Shown: positions 12,977 to 24,945 of the stretch, one piece after another
How positions within the stretch are numbered: the stretch's first letter is position 1
Layout of the letters: every line of letters begins with the position of its first letter
NCBI RefSeq assembly: GCF_011386835.1
Contig: NC_088791.1
Span: forward strand, 25,022,998-25,086,997
Direction of reading: 5' to 3'
DNA from: Chrysemys picta bellii
Taxonomy: Eukaryota; Chordata; Testudines; Emydidae
Length of the DNA stretch: 64,000 nucleotides
Notes under the pieces: model-generated
Told to the model about the DNA's origin: nothing
Database searches by the model: none
Seen by the model: only the letters and a program-made list of their open reading frames with translations
Translations under genes and position numbers: made by a program

Positions 12977-14819
12977 CTGTGCTCTCCACGCTGGGCAAAC
13001 AGGAAATGAAATTCAAAAGTTTGCAAGGCTTTTCCTATCTACCTGGTCAGTGCATCTGAGTTGAGAGTGCGGTCCAGAGCGGTCACCATGAAGCACTGTG
13101 GGATAGCTCCCGGAGGCCAATAACGTCGAATTCCGTCCACACTACCCCAAATCCGACCCGCAAAGGCCGATTTTAGCGCTAATCCCCTCGTCGGAGGTGG
13201 AGTAAAGAAACTGGTTTAAAGGGCCCTTTAAGTCGAAAGAAAGGGCTTCGTCATGTGGACGTGTCCAGGCTTAATTCGATTTAATGCTGCTAAAGTCGAC
13301 CTAAACTTGTAGTGTAGACCAGGCCTTAGGGACATCCAGAGCATGGGGTAGTGTCCCTGACCATCTTGATTAATAGCCATTGATGGACCGATCCTCCAGG
13401 AACTTATCTAATTCTTTTTTGAATCCAGTTATAGTTTGGGCCTTCACAACATCCCCTGGCAACAAGTTTCACAGGGTGACTGCACTTTGTGTGAAGAAAT
13501 GAAATATTGATAAATGTGAGAAATATTGACATTTTAAGGGTGCCTTCTGTTTACTGAAATATATGCATCATATTCTAAAAGCAATACATCATATACTGAT
13601 AAACACAGAGACCATATTTTGGTATAAATACATTGGGGAGAAATTTTCAAAAAGCACCCTAGTGAATTGAAAGCCTAGATTCCATTTTCAAAAGCAATTT
13701 AGGAGCCTAAGTCTCATTGAAAGTCATTAGGACTTAGTCTTCTCAATGCCAAAATTATTTTTGAAACAAGGCTTAGGAGCTTTTAAAATTTTTATCTATT
13801 ACCTAGAGAAAGTGTCATCACTCAAACAACACTCAAAATCCATGCTGTCTAGGATGTTTGTCTTCTGTTTTCATCATACAAACTCAGCATTTGTGAAGAA
13901 CCGTTTCTGCATAATTTGCATTCATAATAAAACATATTTCAAATCTAATTTTTCTCTCCTTTGCTGTTCCCTTCTCCCCCATTCACAGCTCAACTGCACC
14001 CACCCATGTCTCTCACCTCTAAACAAGGAGAGGCACAGCTTATGTTTGTCCTGCAAACCCCCTCACTTCCCATGAAGCAAGCAGTGAGATACTTTGAAAT
14101 GTTTTTTTTTTTCAGCTTTCCTGCTGTGCGCTCAGGTAACATAGAACAAAACGAAAGCTTTAATTGCCTTTTGTCTTTGTGGTTTTGTTTCTAAAAAGGC
14201 GTATTGGATTCCTCAGCATAAGGAATTACGTTTCTGTAAAAAGCAAATTCCACATAAAGTTTTAAAAAGTGATGAGGCAAACAGTTCAGTAGGACCGTAA
14301 CAGAGTTTGCTTCAGGGTGTATAATCCATTTGACACTAATATTTTGAAAGAACAGATAGGATTGGAGTACTCCACTTTGCTTGCTCATGAGCACAAAGAC
14401 CCTTTAAAGTAGTGAGGAGGAGTTACATTTAGACACCTCTGCTAGATACCACTAGGTGTGGCTACACCAACTCCAGTCAGTGTCAACTCCAGTCAACTCC
14501 CAAATGTCAGTATCCAAGATCATACCCCTATATGCATCTACCACATCTACCAGTGACTAGTGAGGAGTTTAAGATATGCTTCTACTGCCAATGAACTGTA
14601 ACAGTTACACACTCCAGACACACATACCCCAAATTGTGCCTAACTTACTCTGGTGAACCATCGATGAATGTGGCCAGATATTCTGAAATTGGCACCGCAC
14701 TCAGAACCCTGCTGAAGGCACTAAGATATTTAGTACTGTTCCAGATAGGGAAAATATTTTGGATCATTCATACAACTTGAACTCAGCATCATGAACCCAT
14801 CAGTGAAGTGGATAATACT

Positions 14820-15025
14820 AAGCACTTTCCCTCTCCTGCTTCACTTTACGTCTATTATTTAATTAAACTGTACAAGGAACCTATGAAGTCGCCATTTACA
14901 GATGGGGAAAATGAGAGAGAAGTGAAATGATGTGCCAAAAAAAAATAATCACAGCAGGACTTAGTGGCAAAGCAGGAGTTAGGAGTTGCTGGCTCCTAAT
15001 TTCATTCTCAGACCACTAGGTCAAA
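14820..15025 (-). mobile_element. MIR-like (CORE) SINE, degraded
   Basis: On the minus strand it reads 'ACCTAGTGGTCTGAGAATG...', then 'TGCTTTGCCACTAAG', 'CATCATTTCACTTCTC' and 'TTTTCCCCATCTGTAAATGG'. This is the usual order of a tRNA-derived MIR-type SINE. Divergence is high, so it is an old insertion. Confidence 0.6.
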
Positions 15026-15689
15026 ATACTGTTAATCTCAACAGGTCAACATTTGGGAGATTGTTTTAAAGTAAATTTTATTACTGTCAAGCAATAGCTG
15101 AAATTAATGGTTTTCTCCGATAAATTTGTCAGACTGCCCCTGCAGACATTCCAGTCAGTCTAATTCTGAAAGAATGACACAAATGTCATTAAATGCTTGA
15201 TATTTTTCAGTTTGTTTTCTGTTTGCAGAGTTTATGACTATTAAGGAAATTAAGTAGTCGTGAGGTGAGAGACACTAGATAAAACACACAAACCAAAGAG
15301 AAGGAATAAATTATTGATTTTCAACATAGCAAAAAGTTAATAGTGGGTCATCTCCAGGTTCTAAACTAGGATCCACGTTATTGCATATGGCTCCCATTAT
15401 GTCAGAATGTGACTTTTTTTAAGCAACCAAGCCCAGCATTCACTGCACGCAGGTGAAGCAGCGTTGATGTCAACAGCTGTAATGGCTGCCATCTTGGCTG
15501 ACACACCAGGGTCTGAACTAGGGATTTCTATAGCTAAAAGCCTGAGTTGCTACAGCTTGAGCTAAAGACCCTTCCCCACTCCCCGTAGCTGTGGTGAGTA
15601 AAAGAATCATATCCTTCTGTGGATCATTCGTGGCAGAGGACTGTACACTGAGCGGTGGGTTACATGGGCACAGTGAATTGCAGGATTGG

Positions 15690-15905
15690 AGCTTAAATGT
15701 ATTAATGAGCTGAAAGGGAGTGAACAAAGAGTAGCAAAATTTTCAGAAGAGACAACATTATTTAGCATAGTCAAGCTAGAAAAGACTGTTAGGAGCATGA
15801 GAGGAACTTTAAAAAGCTAGGTGGGCCACTGGAATGGCAGATGAAATACCACATTGACAAAAGCAAGGTAATGCACACTGGAAGAAAGCATTTTCAGTAC
15901 TTCTA
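15690..15905 (+). mobile_element. CR1 LINE reverse-transcriptase fragment
   Basis: 'GGAATGGCAGATGAAATACC', then 'ACATTGACAAAAGCAAGGTAATGCACACTGG', is a plus-strand remnant of the CR1 ORF2 region that encodes a W-Q-M-K-x-H-x-D-K-x-K-V-M-H-type segment. The frame is broken and both ends are missing. Confidence 0.6.
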
Positions 15906-17346
15906 ATTCTAAACTAATGGTGGGATCATTGTGGACAGCTCAGCGAAAACCTCTGCTTACTGTGCAGCTGCCGTCAAGATACTGTTCAGTGCTTTATCTG
16001 CATAGAATCAGATTTAAAGCAAACGAAATATATTCAGTATACAAACCAAGGAGCAAGTTTTCCCCCATAAAAATCTGCCACACTACAGTAAGTTCATACA
16101 CATTTCTGTTTTAGATAACTAGCTACAAATCCTTATGTGGTAGAGACACAAAATCAAAATGTTTTGAGAATACTTTGTGCGAATCTATCTCCGTGCAGCC
16201 TGGAGTTGCTTTTTGTTGTCCAGTAAAAGAGCATAAATGTATATTTTATACCTGGGTTTTGCACAAAGTAGTATCCAAAGCTTTTGAGGTATATTCTTTC
16301 AGCCTTTTGAAGCACAGAATGGAGTATTTCAAAAGAAAATCTCCGGTAACTCTGCTTGGCACTACTTAAAGGGTATCTAAGAACATCAGGAAGAAGGAGA
16401 AAGCTGTGGCTTCCCCCCCTCCCCCTTACATTTTGGAAGCAAAAGATTGTACCAGGGGAAGGCCAGAGAGAGAGAGGACAATTCTGCAAAGTTCCCCACA
16501 TGAAGTTTCCTCTGAAAGCTCTTCCATTAGGTTTGCAGAGGTTTGCTTCCAGGCCCCTTCAGACCTCTGTGTACCCATCAGAGGCCAAGACCACCCATAT
16601 AGACACATATATCCTATGCCTCTGCACCATCTTCTGCCCCTTGCAGCTGTTCTTCATGTTTACAAGTTCCCTTGCTGGCTTCTCTCCCTTATTACCTAAA
16701 GAGGGCACTGCTCAAGAGTTAATACAGCCTCAGGCTGTGTTAATTCTTAAGCAGATACCTCACATGACAACTTTTCCATCTGAACCCATCATTCTTTGTT
16801 TACCAAAAACCTACACGAAAGAAAGGAAAATCAGGAAATAACTTTGTGAATAATTTAAACATACAAATCTTTTCAGGGAATTCAGGTTTTGTTTGATTTA
16901 ACCTTGATTTTTATCCCAGATATGTCATGGAAAAAAATATATGTCTGGAAAAATTCATTAGAAACCTTTAATGTTCCTTTTTACTGGGTTTATCTGTCTA
17001 AAACAAGTTGATTTTAAATGTACATTTGAGCATGTCCTCCATCTAAAAACTCCATCTGCACAGAAAAAATTGACATTTGTCCTCTTCTTCTCTTTTTGCC
17101 AATCAGTTACTCCTTAACTGTTTTTTATCAGCAGAAATGCCTGATACAGCAACTTTCTTACCAAAGGATCCCAAAGTAGTTTGCTAACTAGGGATCATTT
17201 CAACTCACTACTGAAATTCAGGTAAACACCTTTGAGATTAAATATATCAAACTATTTTATAGAACACAGCAGTCAGGGAACATAGGTGGACAGAATATGG
17301 ATTCACAGATTAGATGGCCCAAAGCAACCATTATGTTCATCTAGTC

Positions 17347-17739
17347 CAGTGGTCCCCAACCTTTCAGTGTGGCGGGCGCCGGACGACTACCTGCCGAAGA
17401 GCGCGGCCGCCGGACAAGCAGCCGCCGAAATGCTGCCGAGAAGCAGTGTCATCAAGAAGCATCGCCGCCAAAATGCTGCCGAGAAGCGCCAACGCCACGA
17501 AGCGTCACCGCCAAGAAGCAGCTTCATGAAGAGGCGTCGCCGCCGAAATGCCTCCGAGAAGCAGCGGCATTTCGGCAGCAACGCTTCTTGATGTTGCCGC
17601 TTCTTGGTGTTATTTCAGTGGCTGTTTGACTGGCGGCCGCACTCCTAGGTGGCAGGGCGCTCCCTTGTCAGTAGGCGGGTGCACATAGATGCCCCAGCGG
17701 GCGCCATGGCGCCCACGGGCACCACATTGGGGACCACTG
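17347..17739. mobile_element. hAT MITE, GC-rich, with internal tandem repeats
   Basis: The ends are CAGTGGTCCCCAACCTTTCA and, on the minus strand, CAGTGGTCCCCAATGTGGTG. They are flanked by the 8-base duplication ATCTAGTC (17339-17346 and 17740-17747), as expected for hAT. The interior holds three to four degenerate tandem units of the type 'GCCGAAATGCTGCCGAGAAGC'. It is CpG-rich, unlike the surrounding intron. The ORFs through it are by-products of the repeats. Confidence 0.9.
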
Positions 17740-17839
17740 ATCTAGTCTGACTTCCTGCACAACTCAGATCATAGAACTTCACCCAGTAATTCCTGCATCA
17801 AACCCAATAGCTTGTTGTCAAACTAGAGTAGCTCTCTTA

Positions 17840-18124
17840 GGCCTTGTTTACGCTACTGCGGTAAATCAATCTAAGTTACGCTACTTCAGTTATGTGACTG
17901 AAGTTGACGTAGCTAGATCCACTTACCGCAGCGTCTAAACTGCACTGTGTCAACAGGAGATGCTCTCCCGCTGACTTCCCTTACTCTTCTTGGGGAGGTG
18001 GAGTACAGGAGTCGACAGGAGAGCGCTCTGCCATCGACTTAGCGGGTCTTCACCAGACCTGCTAAATCAACACCACTGTATCGATCACAGCAATGCCAAT
18101 ATAGCCGTAAGTATAGACAAGCCC
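17840..18124. mobile_element. Harbinger-type MITE, 285 bp
   Basis: The ends GGCCTTGTTTACGCTAC and (minus strand) GGGCTTGTCTATACTTAC form inverted repeats related to those of the 4.9 kb Harbinger element. The 3-base duplication TTA is present on both sides (17837-17839, 18125-18127). There is no coding capacity. Confidence 0.85.
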
Positions 18125-18414
18125 TTAGACATACAATCTTGATTTAAAGATTTAAAGTGTAGTTGGCCAATGTTGCAGTAATGCTAGAATTCTCAGGTTT
18201 ATCACCCCATCTCTTGTGGAAAACAGAATGGCATCTTTAAATGATCCTGAGTGATCAGGGTTTCGGTTCTCATTTAAAGAGCAGTAGCACAGTGCCACCC
18301 AATGCCTTGTGGGAGCATTAATTAAATTTTAACTGAAAGTGAAAAAATGCTATCCAGTGAACCACCCGCAATACCCTGAATATATTTAACATTCCCATTT
18401 GTTTCACTATCTAG

Positions 18415-18607
18415 ATTCTGATTGGAGCAGTAATTGCAATGGGCTCTGCAGACAGAGATGGTCGTCTACATCCTGGTGATGAGTTGGTGTATGTAGATGG
18501 GATCCCAGTGGCTGGCAAAACCCACCGATATGTGATTGATCTCATGCATAATGCAGCCCGAAATGGGCAAGTGAATCTTACTGTGAGAAGAAAGGTGCTA
18601 TCTATAG
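18415..18607 (+). CDS. MAGI2: MAGI2 exon: rest of PDZ domain 4
   Basis: Encodes [18 protein letters not shown], then [19 protein letters not shown], and ends in [10 protein letters not shown] plus a short linker start. These are the beta-strands and the alpha-B helix ([17 protein letters not shown]) that complete PDZ4, with the histidine at the start of the helix typical of class I ligand binding (partner C-terminus S/T-x-hydrophobic). The acceptor is ACTATCTAG and the donor GTATGT follows 18607. The exon starts in phase 0 and ends after one base of a codon, which pairs with the exon at 23945. The linker reads S-I-G where I recall C-G-G in the mammalian protein. Confidence 0.97.
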
Positions 18608-19254
18608 GTATGTTAATAAAAAAGGGAAATGTGGAAAAACTAACCAAGGGCTGTCAATAAAGCGGGCGGTAATTTAGGTAATGCTTTTTTTAAAAAGAAA
18701 AAGTTTGAACAAAAACTAACTTTATTATTTTTTTATTATTTAAAGAATTAAGACTTGGAAAACATTTGTCCTTCAACATTCCCTGGCAGTGTTTGTGAGG
18801 CAAACATTGCAGTGTTGTGCCTGTTTCCTAGAGAACCAGGAAGTAACAGTGACAATCCTGCTGTAATGATCATGAGTGACTCTGTGTTTGTTCCATACTG
18901 TGTTCTCCTGTATTGTCCCTACTTGTGCCATTTTAGGACAAAGGGTGCCCGTATTGCTCATCTGAGTGATCTCATTGAAGTCATTGGTGTGAGTAAAGCA
19001 AGCAGGAAAAGGCTTGCAGATTATAAGCTCTTTAGAGCAGGAATTCCTTCTGTTGCTTTGACATGTTCTGAGCCCAGTCCTGCTGCCATTGAAGTTAATG
19101 GGAGTTTTGCCACTGACTTCAAAGGAAGCCATCTCAAGTCTTTTAGTGCTATATAAATAATGACTAGAAACAGGGCAATCTGGTTTCCCTTTCCAAGCAG
19201 AAAGTGCAGAAGATAAACGAACAGAATGAATAGTGTAAAGCAAATTAGAGAGAA

Positions 19255-19795
19255 AAGATGGGTGAGGTAATACCTTTTATGTGACCAACTTCTGTTGGTG
19301 AGAGAGATGAGTTTTCGAGATACACAGAGCTCGTCTTCAGGTCTAGGAAAGGTACTAATGGCTGGTCTACACTGGGGGGGGGGATCGATCTAAGATACGC
19401 AACTTCAGCTACGAGAATAGCGTAGCTGAAATCGACGTATCTTAGATCGATTTACCTCGTGTCCTCACGGCGCAGGATTGACGGTTGCGGCTCCCCCGTC
19501 GACTCCGCTTCCGCCTCTCGCTCTGGTGGAGTTCCGGAGTCGATGGGGAGCGCATTCGGGGATTGATTTATCACGTCTAGACAAGACATGATAAATCAAT
19601 CCCCGATAGATCGATTACTACCCGCCGGATCGGGTGAAGTGAAGATTTACCCTGAGAGAGTAGCTCAAAAGCTTGTCTCTCTCACCAACAGAAGTTAGTC
19701 CAATAAAAGATATTATTTATTTTTATTTTTTTATTTATTTTACCTCCCCCACTTTGTCTTTATAATATCCTGGGACTGACACAGCTACAACAACA
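19255..19795. mobile_element. Penelope-like fold-back (sub-family 3), split by a MITE
   Basis: The left arm 19255-19359 contains CAACTTCTGTTGGTGAGAGA. The right arm 19653-19795 contains the inverse, CTCTCACCAACAGAAGTTAG, and ends 'GACACAGCTACAACAACACTGCAT'. The two 3' tails thus face each other, as in the copy at 54862-55067. Flanking 'AGCAAAT' (19239-19245 and 19804-19810) may be a target duplication. A 293-base MITE separates the arms. Assignment to Penelope-like elements rests on shared design with the copies that carry RT and GIY-YIG sequence. Confidence 0.65.
19360..19652. mobile_element. Harbinger-type MITE with long inner palindromes
   Basis: The left end GGCTGGTCTACACTGGGG resembles the Harbinger ends here; the right end on the minus strand is GGGTAAATCTTCACTTC. 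Two inner hairpins are obvious: ATCGATCTAAGATACG with its inverse CGTATCTTAGATCGAT (about 19384-19452), and GGGGATTGATTTATCACGTC with its inverse (about 19557-19606). It is CpG-rich. No clean 3-base duplication is visible. Confidence 0.75.
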
Positions 19796-19848
19796 CTGCA
19801 TAGAGCAAATGAAACATTTTAAATTCTTTCAGTCTTGACCATCTAAGG

Positions 19849-20262
19849 CAGGGGTGGCCAACCTGTGGCTCAGGAGTTAATATGCGGCTCCTTGTATAGG
19901 CACCGACTCTGGGGCTGGAGCTACAGGCACCAACTTTCCAATGTGCCAGGGGGTGTCCATTGCTCAACCCCTGGCTCTGCCACAGACCGTGCCCCCACTC
20001 CACCCCTTCTTGCCCCCTCCCCTGAGCCTGCCGTGCCCTCGCTCCTTCACCTCCCCCCATAGCCTCCCACACACCACAAAACTGTTGATCAGGAGGTGCA
20101 GGGAATGAGGGGGAGGCGCTGATCGGAGGGGCTGCCGGTGGGTGGGAGGCACTGGGAGCAGGGGGTGCAAGCTCATGGGGGGCTGCTGACATACTGTGGC
20201 TCTTTGGCAATGTACATTGGTAAATTCTGGCTCCTTCTCAGGCTCAGGTTGGCCCCCCCATG
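19849..20262. mobile_element. hAT MITE, 414 bp
   Basis: The left end is CAGGGGTGGCCAACCTGTGG and the right end, on the minus strand, CATGGGGGGGCCAACCTGAG. Both are flanked by the 8-base duplication ATCTAAGG (19841-19848, 20263-20270). The interior is C- and G-rich and non-coding; the long frames across it reflect composition. Confidence 0.9.
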
Positions 20263-23200
20263 ATCTAAGGAGTTATTGATAACACAGAGAAGGAGACTTT
20301 TTTTAATTATCTCTTGGCAGCATCTATTTAACAAGAGTTTTTAATGAGTGAATCTGTTTTCATTCAGTTAAACTCTTTGCTCATGTGAATGAAGTTTAAT
20401 AATCTCATATAACCCTTAGAACAGGCTCATCATTAGGGCACTTTAATGAGGGATCAGAAATTAGTAAACATGTCATCAGCCCTTTCTGTCTTCTCCCTCT
20501 CCATCCACCAAGAGCCCTTCCTCTTTCCCTGCTCTATCTCCTTGGCCTTTGCCTTCCCCTCCCTGCCCACCCCAGCAGGTCAGCAACCTCATGCTCCTAA
20601 CCCACTTATTGTTGTTCGTAGTCCCCATTTCCCATCTCTGGCACGCTGTCAGGTCACTGTCAATCTTCCCTATCTTGGGACTGACTTTCTTCTGTTAACG
20701 ACTCTAGAATCCTGCAGCCAGAAATCTTCCCTCCAACCTGGCTCAACGCCCCCTAGGAGCTCCCCAAACCCTAGGAAAATGGCCAGTTACCAAGGTAAAA
20801 TATTGAACACGTGGGGATTCATTAGTTTCCTAAGAGTTAATAGATTTTATCAGCCTCTATGGAAACTGAACTGTGGGCAAGAATAATAATTACAGGAGTT
20901 AGTACAGACAGCGTAGTTATCATCCTTTGGTGGCTGCTTGCCTTACATTATGTAAGGAACTTTTAAGAGTTTCTATTAGTCACTTAGGACTCCTGACATG
21001 GAAATTGAATCAAGCTAGTAAAACATCCTGAATTATTCTTTAGCCTTGATAGGGACACACTGAGAAATATAATGTATGACTCATTGTTTAACTGCTTATG
21101 AAGCTGTACAAGTGTTTAGATTGATGTGATGTATTGAATGTTGTCTTTAAACAAAAATGTAGCATTATTTACATGAGCTGAAAAATACAAAATCAGTACA
21201 AAGGTACTGGCATACATCCTCACCTACGGCTGATAGGGTTAAAATGAAGTTCTCAGTTCTGAGTATGTGCAATATGGAGAACTTGGTGTTTCCTTATATT
21301 GCTGTTAAAAAATTTTTACAGTAAATACTAGATTTGCAGAAACATTTTTCCTGCAATTTTTACTAGTCTTGCAGTTTTGTTATTCTTTGTTTTCATATTG
21401 ATGCAAACATTAAGGTCATGATCCTGCATGTTATAACATGCAGGAATAATAGTCTACCCACATGTAACTTGTAGAATTAGAACCTAATTTACTATATATC
21501 CAATTTCAAGTTAGTGTGATTTTTCTATTCTTTTTTCTATGCAATGGATCAGATTCTCATCTAAATTAAACTAATGCAATTTCATTATTGTCAAGAGTGC
21601 TATACCAGCTTGACTGAGAGGAGAATATGCCCTAACTTTCCATAGTGAAAATATTCGTTATATAAGCAACAGTCAGAAATGTGCAGGTAAAATGTAAAGA
21701 AAACTAAATTTTGCAAAAGAAAACCATAGAAAGAAATCATTCTTTAAAAAAAAAAAGGTGGACTCTTACATAACAAAGGAAAGGTTAATTTTGGATGTGG
21801 TATTTTAAAATATTGACATTTACACATATGTTTGTACTTTCTTGGGTTGATCTGTTCATATCCTGACTGTGAATGACTTTGGGGTTGTGGAAATCAGGCA
21901 TAGAAGTGATTAGAAAGCTTGCCCTCCTCTACAAAAACAAAAAAGAAAAGGACAATAAAGAGTGAAAAAAGAACAAGTCTTAGGCAATATTGGGTGAATA
22001 AATGTATCAAACATAGAGGAAAGGCCTTAGGAAGAAAAGACATCTTCAGATGGTCCCAATACACACACTCTCAAGCTACAGAGTCAAGACTAGGGCTGAG
22101 TTCAGGTTTCAAACAGAGCCCAGCAGTTTGGTTCACAGGTTTTAGAAAAATGCTAGCCTCCAAGGGGAACCCCTCACCTCCAAGTTTCAAGGCCATCACA
22201 CACCCTTACTTCCTTCTGTGTTTTCAAGGATTTTGCTAGGAGGTGCAATAGAAATGAGGTTAACCCGCTTCTGAAATGGGCAGACAACCTCAGCCCATCC
22301 GCACAAACCATTTGCTAGCACGGGCTGGGGTTAGGAAATGTCATCCAAATGGGCTTGAGATTTGATGTGACTATTTTGCACAGCTCTGCCTCAGAATCTT
22401 AGATGTCCTCTTTCTCAAAAACTGAGGTAAAGAATTACCAAACTTGAGCTATGAAACCTGCTTGGTTATAAAAAAGTGATGTTTCAGAGGAAATAGATAT
22501 TAAAATGCCATTTCTTTGCATGCAGAGCAAGCAAAAAAAAATTCTGATGAATATGTTTCAGAATAAAAAGAAGAAAATCAAATAGCCATCTAAAATTTGC
22601 TCTTCCTCCGTTTTTATACTTTTTGTGTAGTTAATGGGAATCTCTGGCATTCATTTATAACAAAGCCTGCTCCTGATAATGCAGGGCGGTAAAATCATTT
22701 TCTTTTTGTTGCAGCCATACTGACATACACAGTATACATATACAGAGTCAACCTTCTAAAACATGACAGCCAGAAAATATGCTCTCTCTTGTCTTTGACT
22801 ATGGCATTTAGTTGCAGATTGGGTCCAATAACTCTTGGAGATTGGTATTCTAATGTAGTGGCACAATAATTGTTTGGTTTTCTTCCTCATTACTCTCCCT
22901 AATCACTCTATTTCAAAGTTGCACAAGGACTGTTAAAGGACACACTTACCTGCCTGAGAAAATAACAGCTTGTCCTTGGATCCTTATTTTATTCAGAAAA
23001 TAGATTTCAGACTTGGAAGTTTTAACTTGTAAACTCACTTGGGGGGCGGGGGTGTAATGTGAAGCTTGTCAGATATTTTGTAGTATGACTGCACCACCAT
23101 TACTGCTAGGGACAGAAAACATTCATTGTATATTTATCTGAAACTACTATATTTAAACTGTGAAAGGTATGATTCATCTGAAACAAAAGGTCTGCAATGA

Positions 23201-23889
23201 ATACAGGTACATTTTTTCCATGTACAAGCGTCACTTAATTATTTACAGTTACTGACTGCCAGCAATGTTTGTATGAGGAAGTGCTTAATCACGCAAAATT
23301 TCTCTTCCTCTCTGCTTTTACAAACTATAAAGCAATAGCTGAAAGGTTAATGGACTTCATTTGCACTTTTGATCCTTTTAACTCTGCATGTAAGAGCATC
23401 TTTAAAACTTCTAAATGAGCATTGCAACTATGGAGGCAGCAACAGAATAATTAGTTGTGATTATTTTTCATTGTATTGCTCCTCCATTCCTTAAACATCT
23501 TTTGAGTATGCTAATCAGTTTATAAGAGGAAAATTATAAAGCTAATCCAAATTACTCTGTATTATCTGCTTGCTTAAATTCTTTTAATCCGAAGACAAAA
23601 TAATTTAGTATTGGATTAGACAGCCAATTTTTCCCCTAGATGACAGATCAGCTAATTGAATAGTTCTTATTTACTTTCTTTGCTGTACAGCTTTGTATTG
23701 TTTCTTACAACAGATTCCTCTCTTCTCTGTGGAGCAGAATAGGAGTTTGTGTTTATGTTTGCTTTATCTGATTTCCCTTGAATACTTTGCATAATCAGGT
23801 AGATTCCAGTTCTTTCACATCTGTTATGTTTCCTTTCTTTAGTATAAACAGTCAGTTGTATTCATGTTGCATTAGCAAAGGTACAGTAA

Positions 23890-24198
<309 letters not shown>

Positions 24199-24310
24199 TA
24201 AAGTCCTACTTACCACCTCTTGTTTCTTCAAGTTTGCATGTAGTGAAAAAATCAGACACCTAATCCCATATATGTTCATCATTTGTCTGGCAACACAGCC
24301 TGAAGTTCTA

Positions 24311-24605
24311 GGGCTTGTCTTCGCTACCTCGCTACCTCGGCGCAGCTGCATCGATGGAGCTCCACCAATGTAGCACATCTGGGGAAGCTGCGGTATGTCG
24401 ACAGGAGACTGCTTTCCCGTCAACATAATTACTTCGCCTCAGCGAGAGACGTAGGCTACGTCAGAGGGAGAACATGTCCTGCCGACATAGCGTGGTGTAG
24501 ACACCGTTTTAAGTCCATGTAACTTACGTCACTCAGGGGGCTGCTTTTCTCACACCCGTAAGCTACGTAAGTTATATCAACTTAAGAGGTAGTGTAGACA
24601 AACCC
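24311..24605. mobile_element. Harbinger-type MITE, 295 bp
   Basis: The ends GGGCTTGTCTTCGCTAC and (minus strand) GGGTTTGTCTACACTAC are inverted repeats close to those at 17840-18124. The flanks are CTA and TAA rather than a clean TTA pair, so the duplication has mutated. No coding capacity. Confidence 0.8.
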
Positions 24606-24693
24606 TAAGAGACACTCAAAGTTGCTTCCCTGGGGAACAGTCTCCCTGACGTGTTATGCATAGGAAGAAAGGTTATTCCGTCTTTTGGGGTTA

Positions 24694-24945
24694 AGAGTCA
24701 TAGAAATGTAGGGATGGAAATGACCTTGAGAAGACACCAAGTCCAGCCCTCTGCCCTGAGGCAGGCCCAAGCATACCTGGACCATCCCTGACAGGTGTTT
24801 GCTAACCTGTTCTTAAAAATTTCCAATGTGATTCCTCACCCTCCCTTGGAAACCTATTCCAGAACTTAAACCTAAATCTCCTTTACTGCAGATTAAGCCC
24901 ATTACTTCCTGTCCTGCCTTCAGTGGACATGGAGAACAACTTTGT
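24694..24945 (-). mobile_element. CR1 LINE 3' fragment
   Basis: AGTCATAGAAATGTAGGGAT, then AATGACCTTGAGAAGACACC and later 'CTATTCCAGAACTTAAAC', is the reverse complement of a CR1-type 3' region. No ORF remains. Confidence 0.75.

Larger units (their letters stand above)
8427..13325. mobile_element. PIF/Harbinger DNA transposon, full length, 4.9 kb
   Basis: The left end begins GGGTATGTCTACACTACGAA and the right end, on the minus strand, begins GGCCTGGTCTACACTACAAG. Both continue into a conserved TTAGGTCGA-type block, giving terminal inverted repeats of about 35 bases. The 3-base duplication TTA (8424-8426 and 13326-13328) is typical of Harbinger (TWA target). The element keeps the two-gene layout of the superfamily: a DDE transposase on the plus strand (9310-10686) and a Myb/SANT-like DNA-binding protein on the minus strand (10958-12976), transcribed towards each other. 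Both genes carry stop codons, so this copy looks dead but fairly recent. Confidence 0.93.
8255..13500 (-). mobile_element. CR1-like LINE 3' end copy, split by the Harbinger insertion
   Basis: The left piece 8255-8426 contains GGCCATACTGGGTCAGACCA and 'GAGTGATCCATCCCCTGTC'. The right piece 13326-13500 continues with 'GGGACATCCAGAGC', 'AATAGCCATTGATGGACC' and 'GGCCTTCACAACATCCCCTG'. Together they read as one copy of an abundant sauropsid repeat, which I take to be a CR1-type 3' region in reverse orientation. The Harbinger element 8427-13325 interrupts it exactly, with a TTA duplication. Confidence 0.7.
17296..18175 (-). mobile_element. CR1-like copy interrupted by two DNA transposons
   Basis: The pieces 17296-17346 (ATGGCCCAAAGCAACCATTA), 17748-17836 (CTTCCTGCACAACTCAGATC, CATAGAACTTCACCCAGTAA) and 18128-18165 (ACATACAATCTTGATTTAAA) read in order as one copy. 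A hAT element sits in the first gap and a Harbinger MITE in the second, each with its own target duplication. This gives a relative age order. Confidence 0.7.

Noticed and set aside
16356..16841. 161-codon plus-strand ORF
   Set aside because: No recognisable domain or repeat family; length is compatible with chance in this composition.
17286..17629. Arg/Ala-rich ORFs of 60-100 codons in several frames
   Set aside because: Produced by tandem GCCGAAATGCTGCC-type units of the hAT MITE; all frames are open equally.
20446..20886. 146-codon plus-strand ORF
   Set aside because: Pyrimidine-rich composition, no domain, no splice context consistent with MAGI2 and no sign of a mobile-element family.
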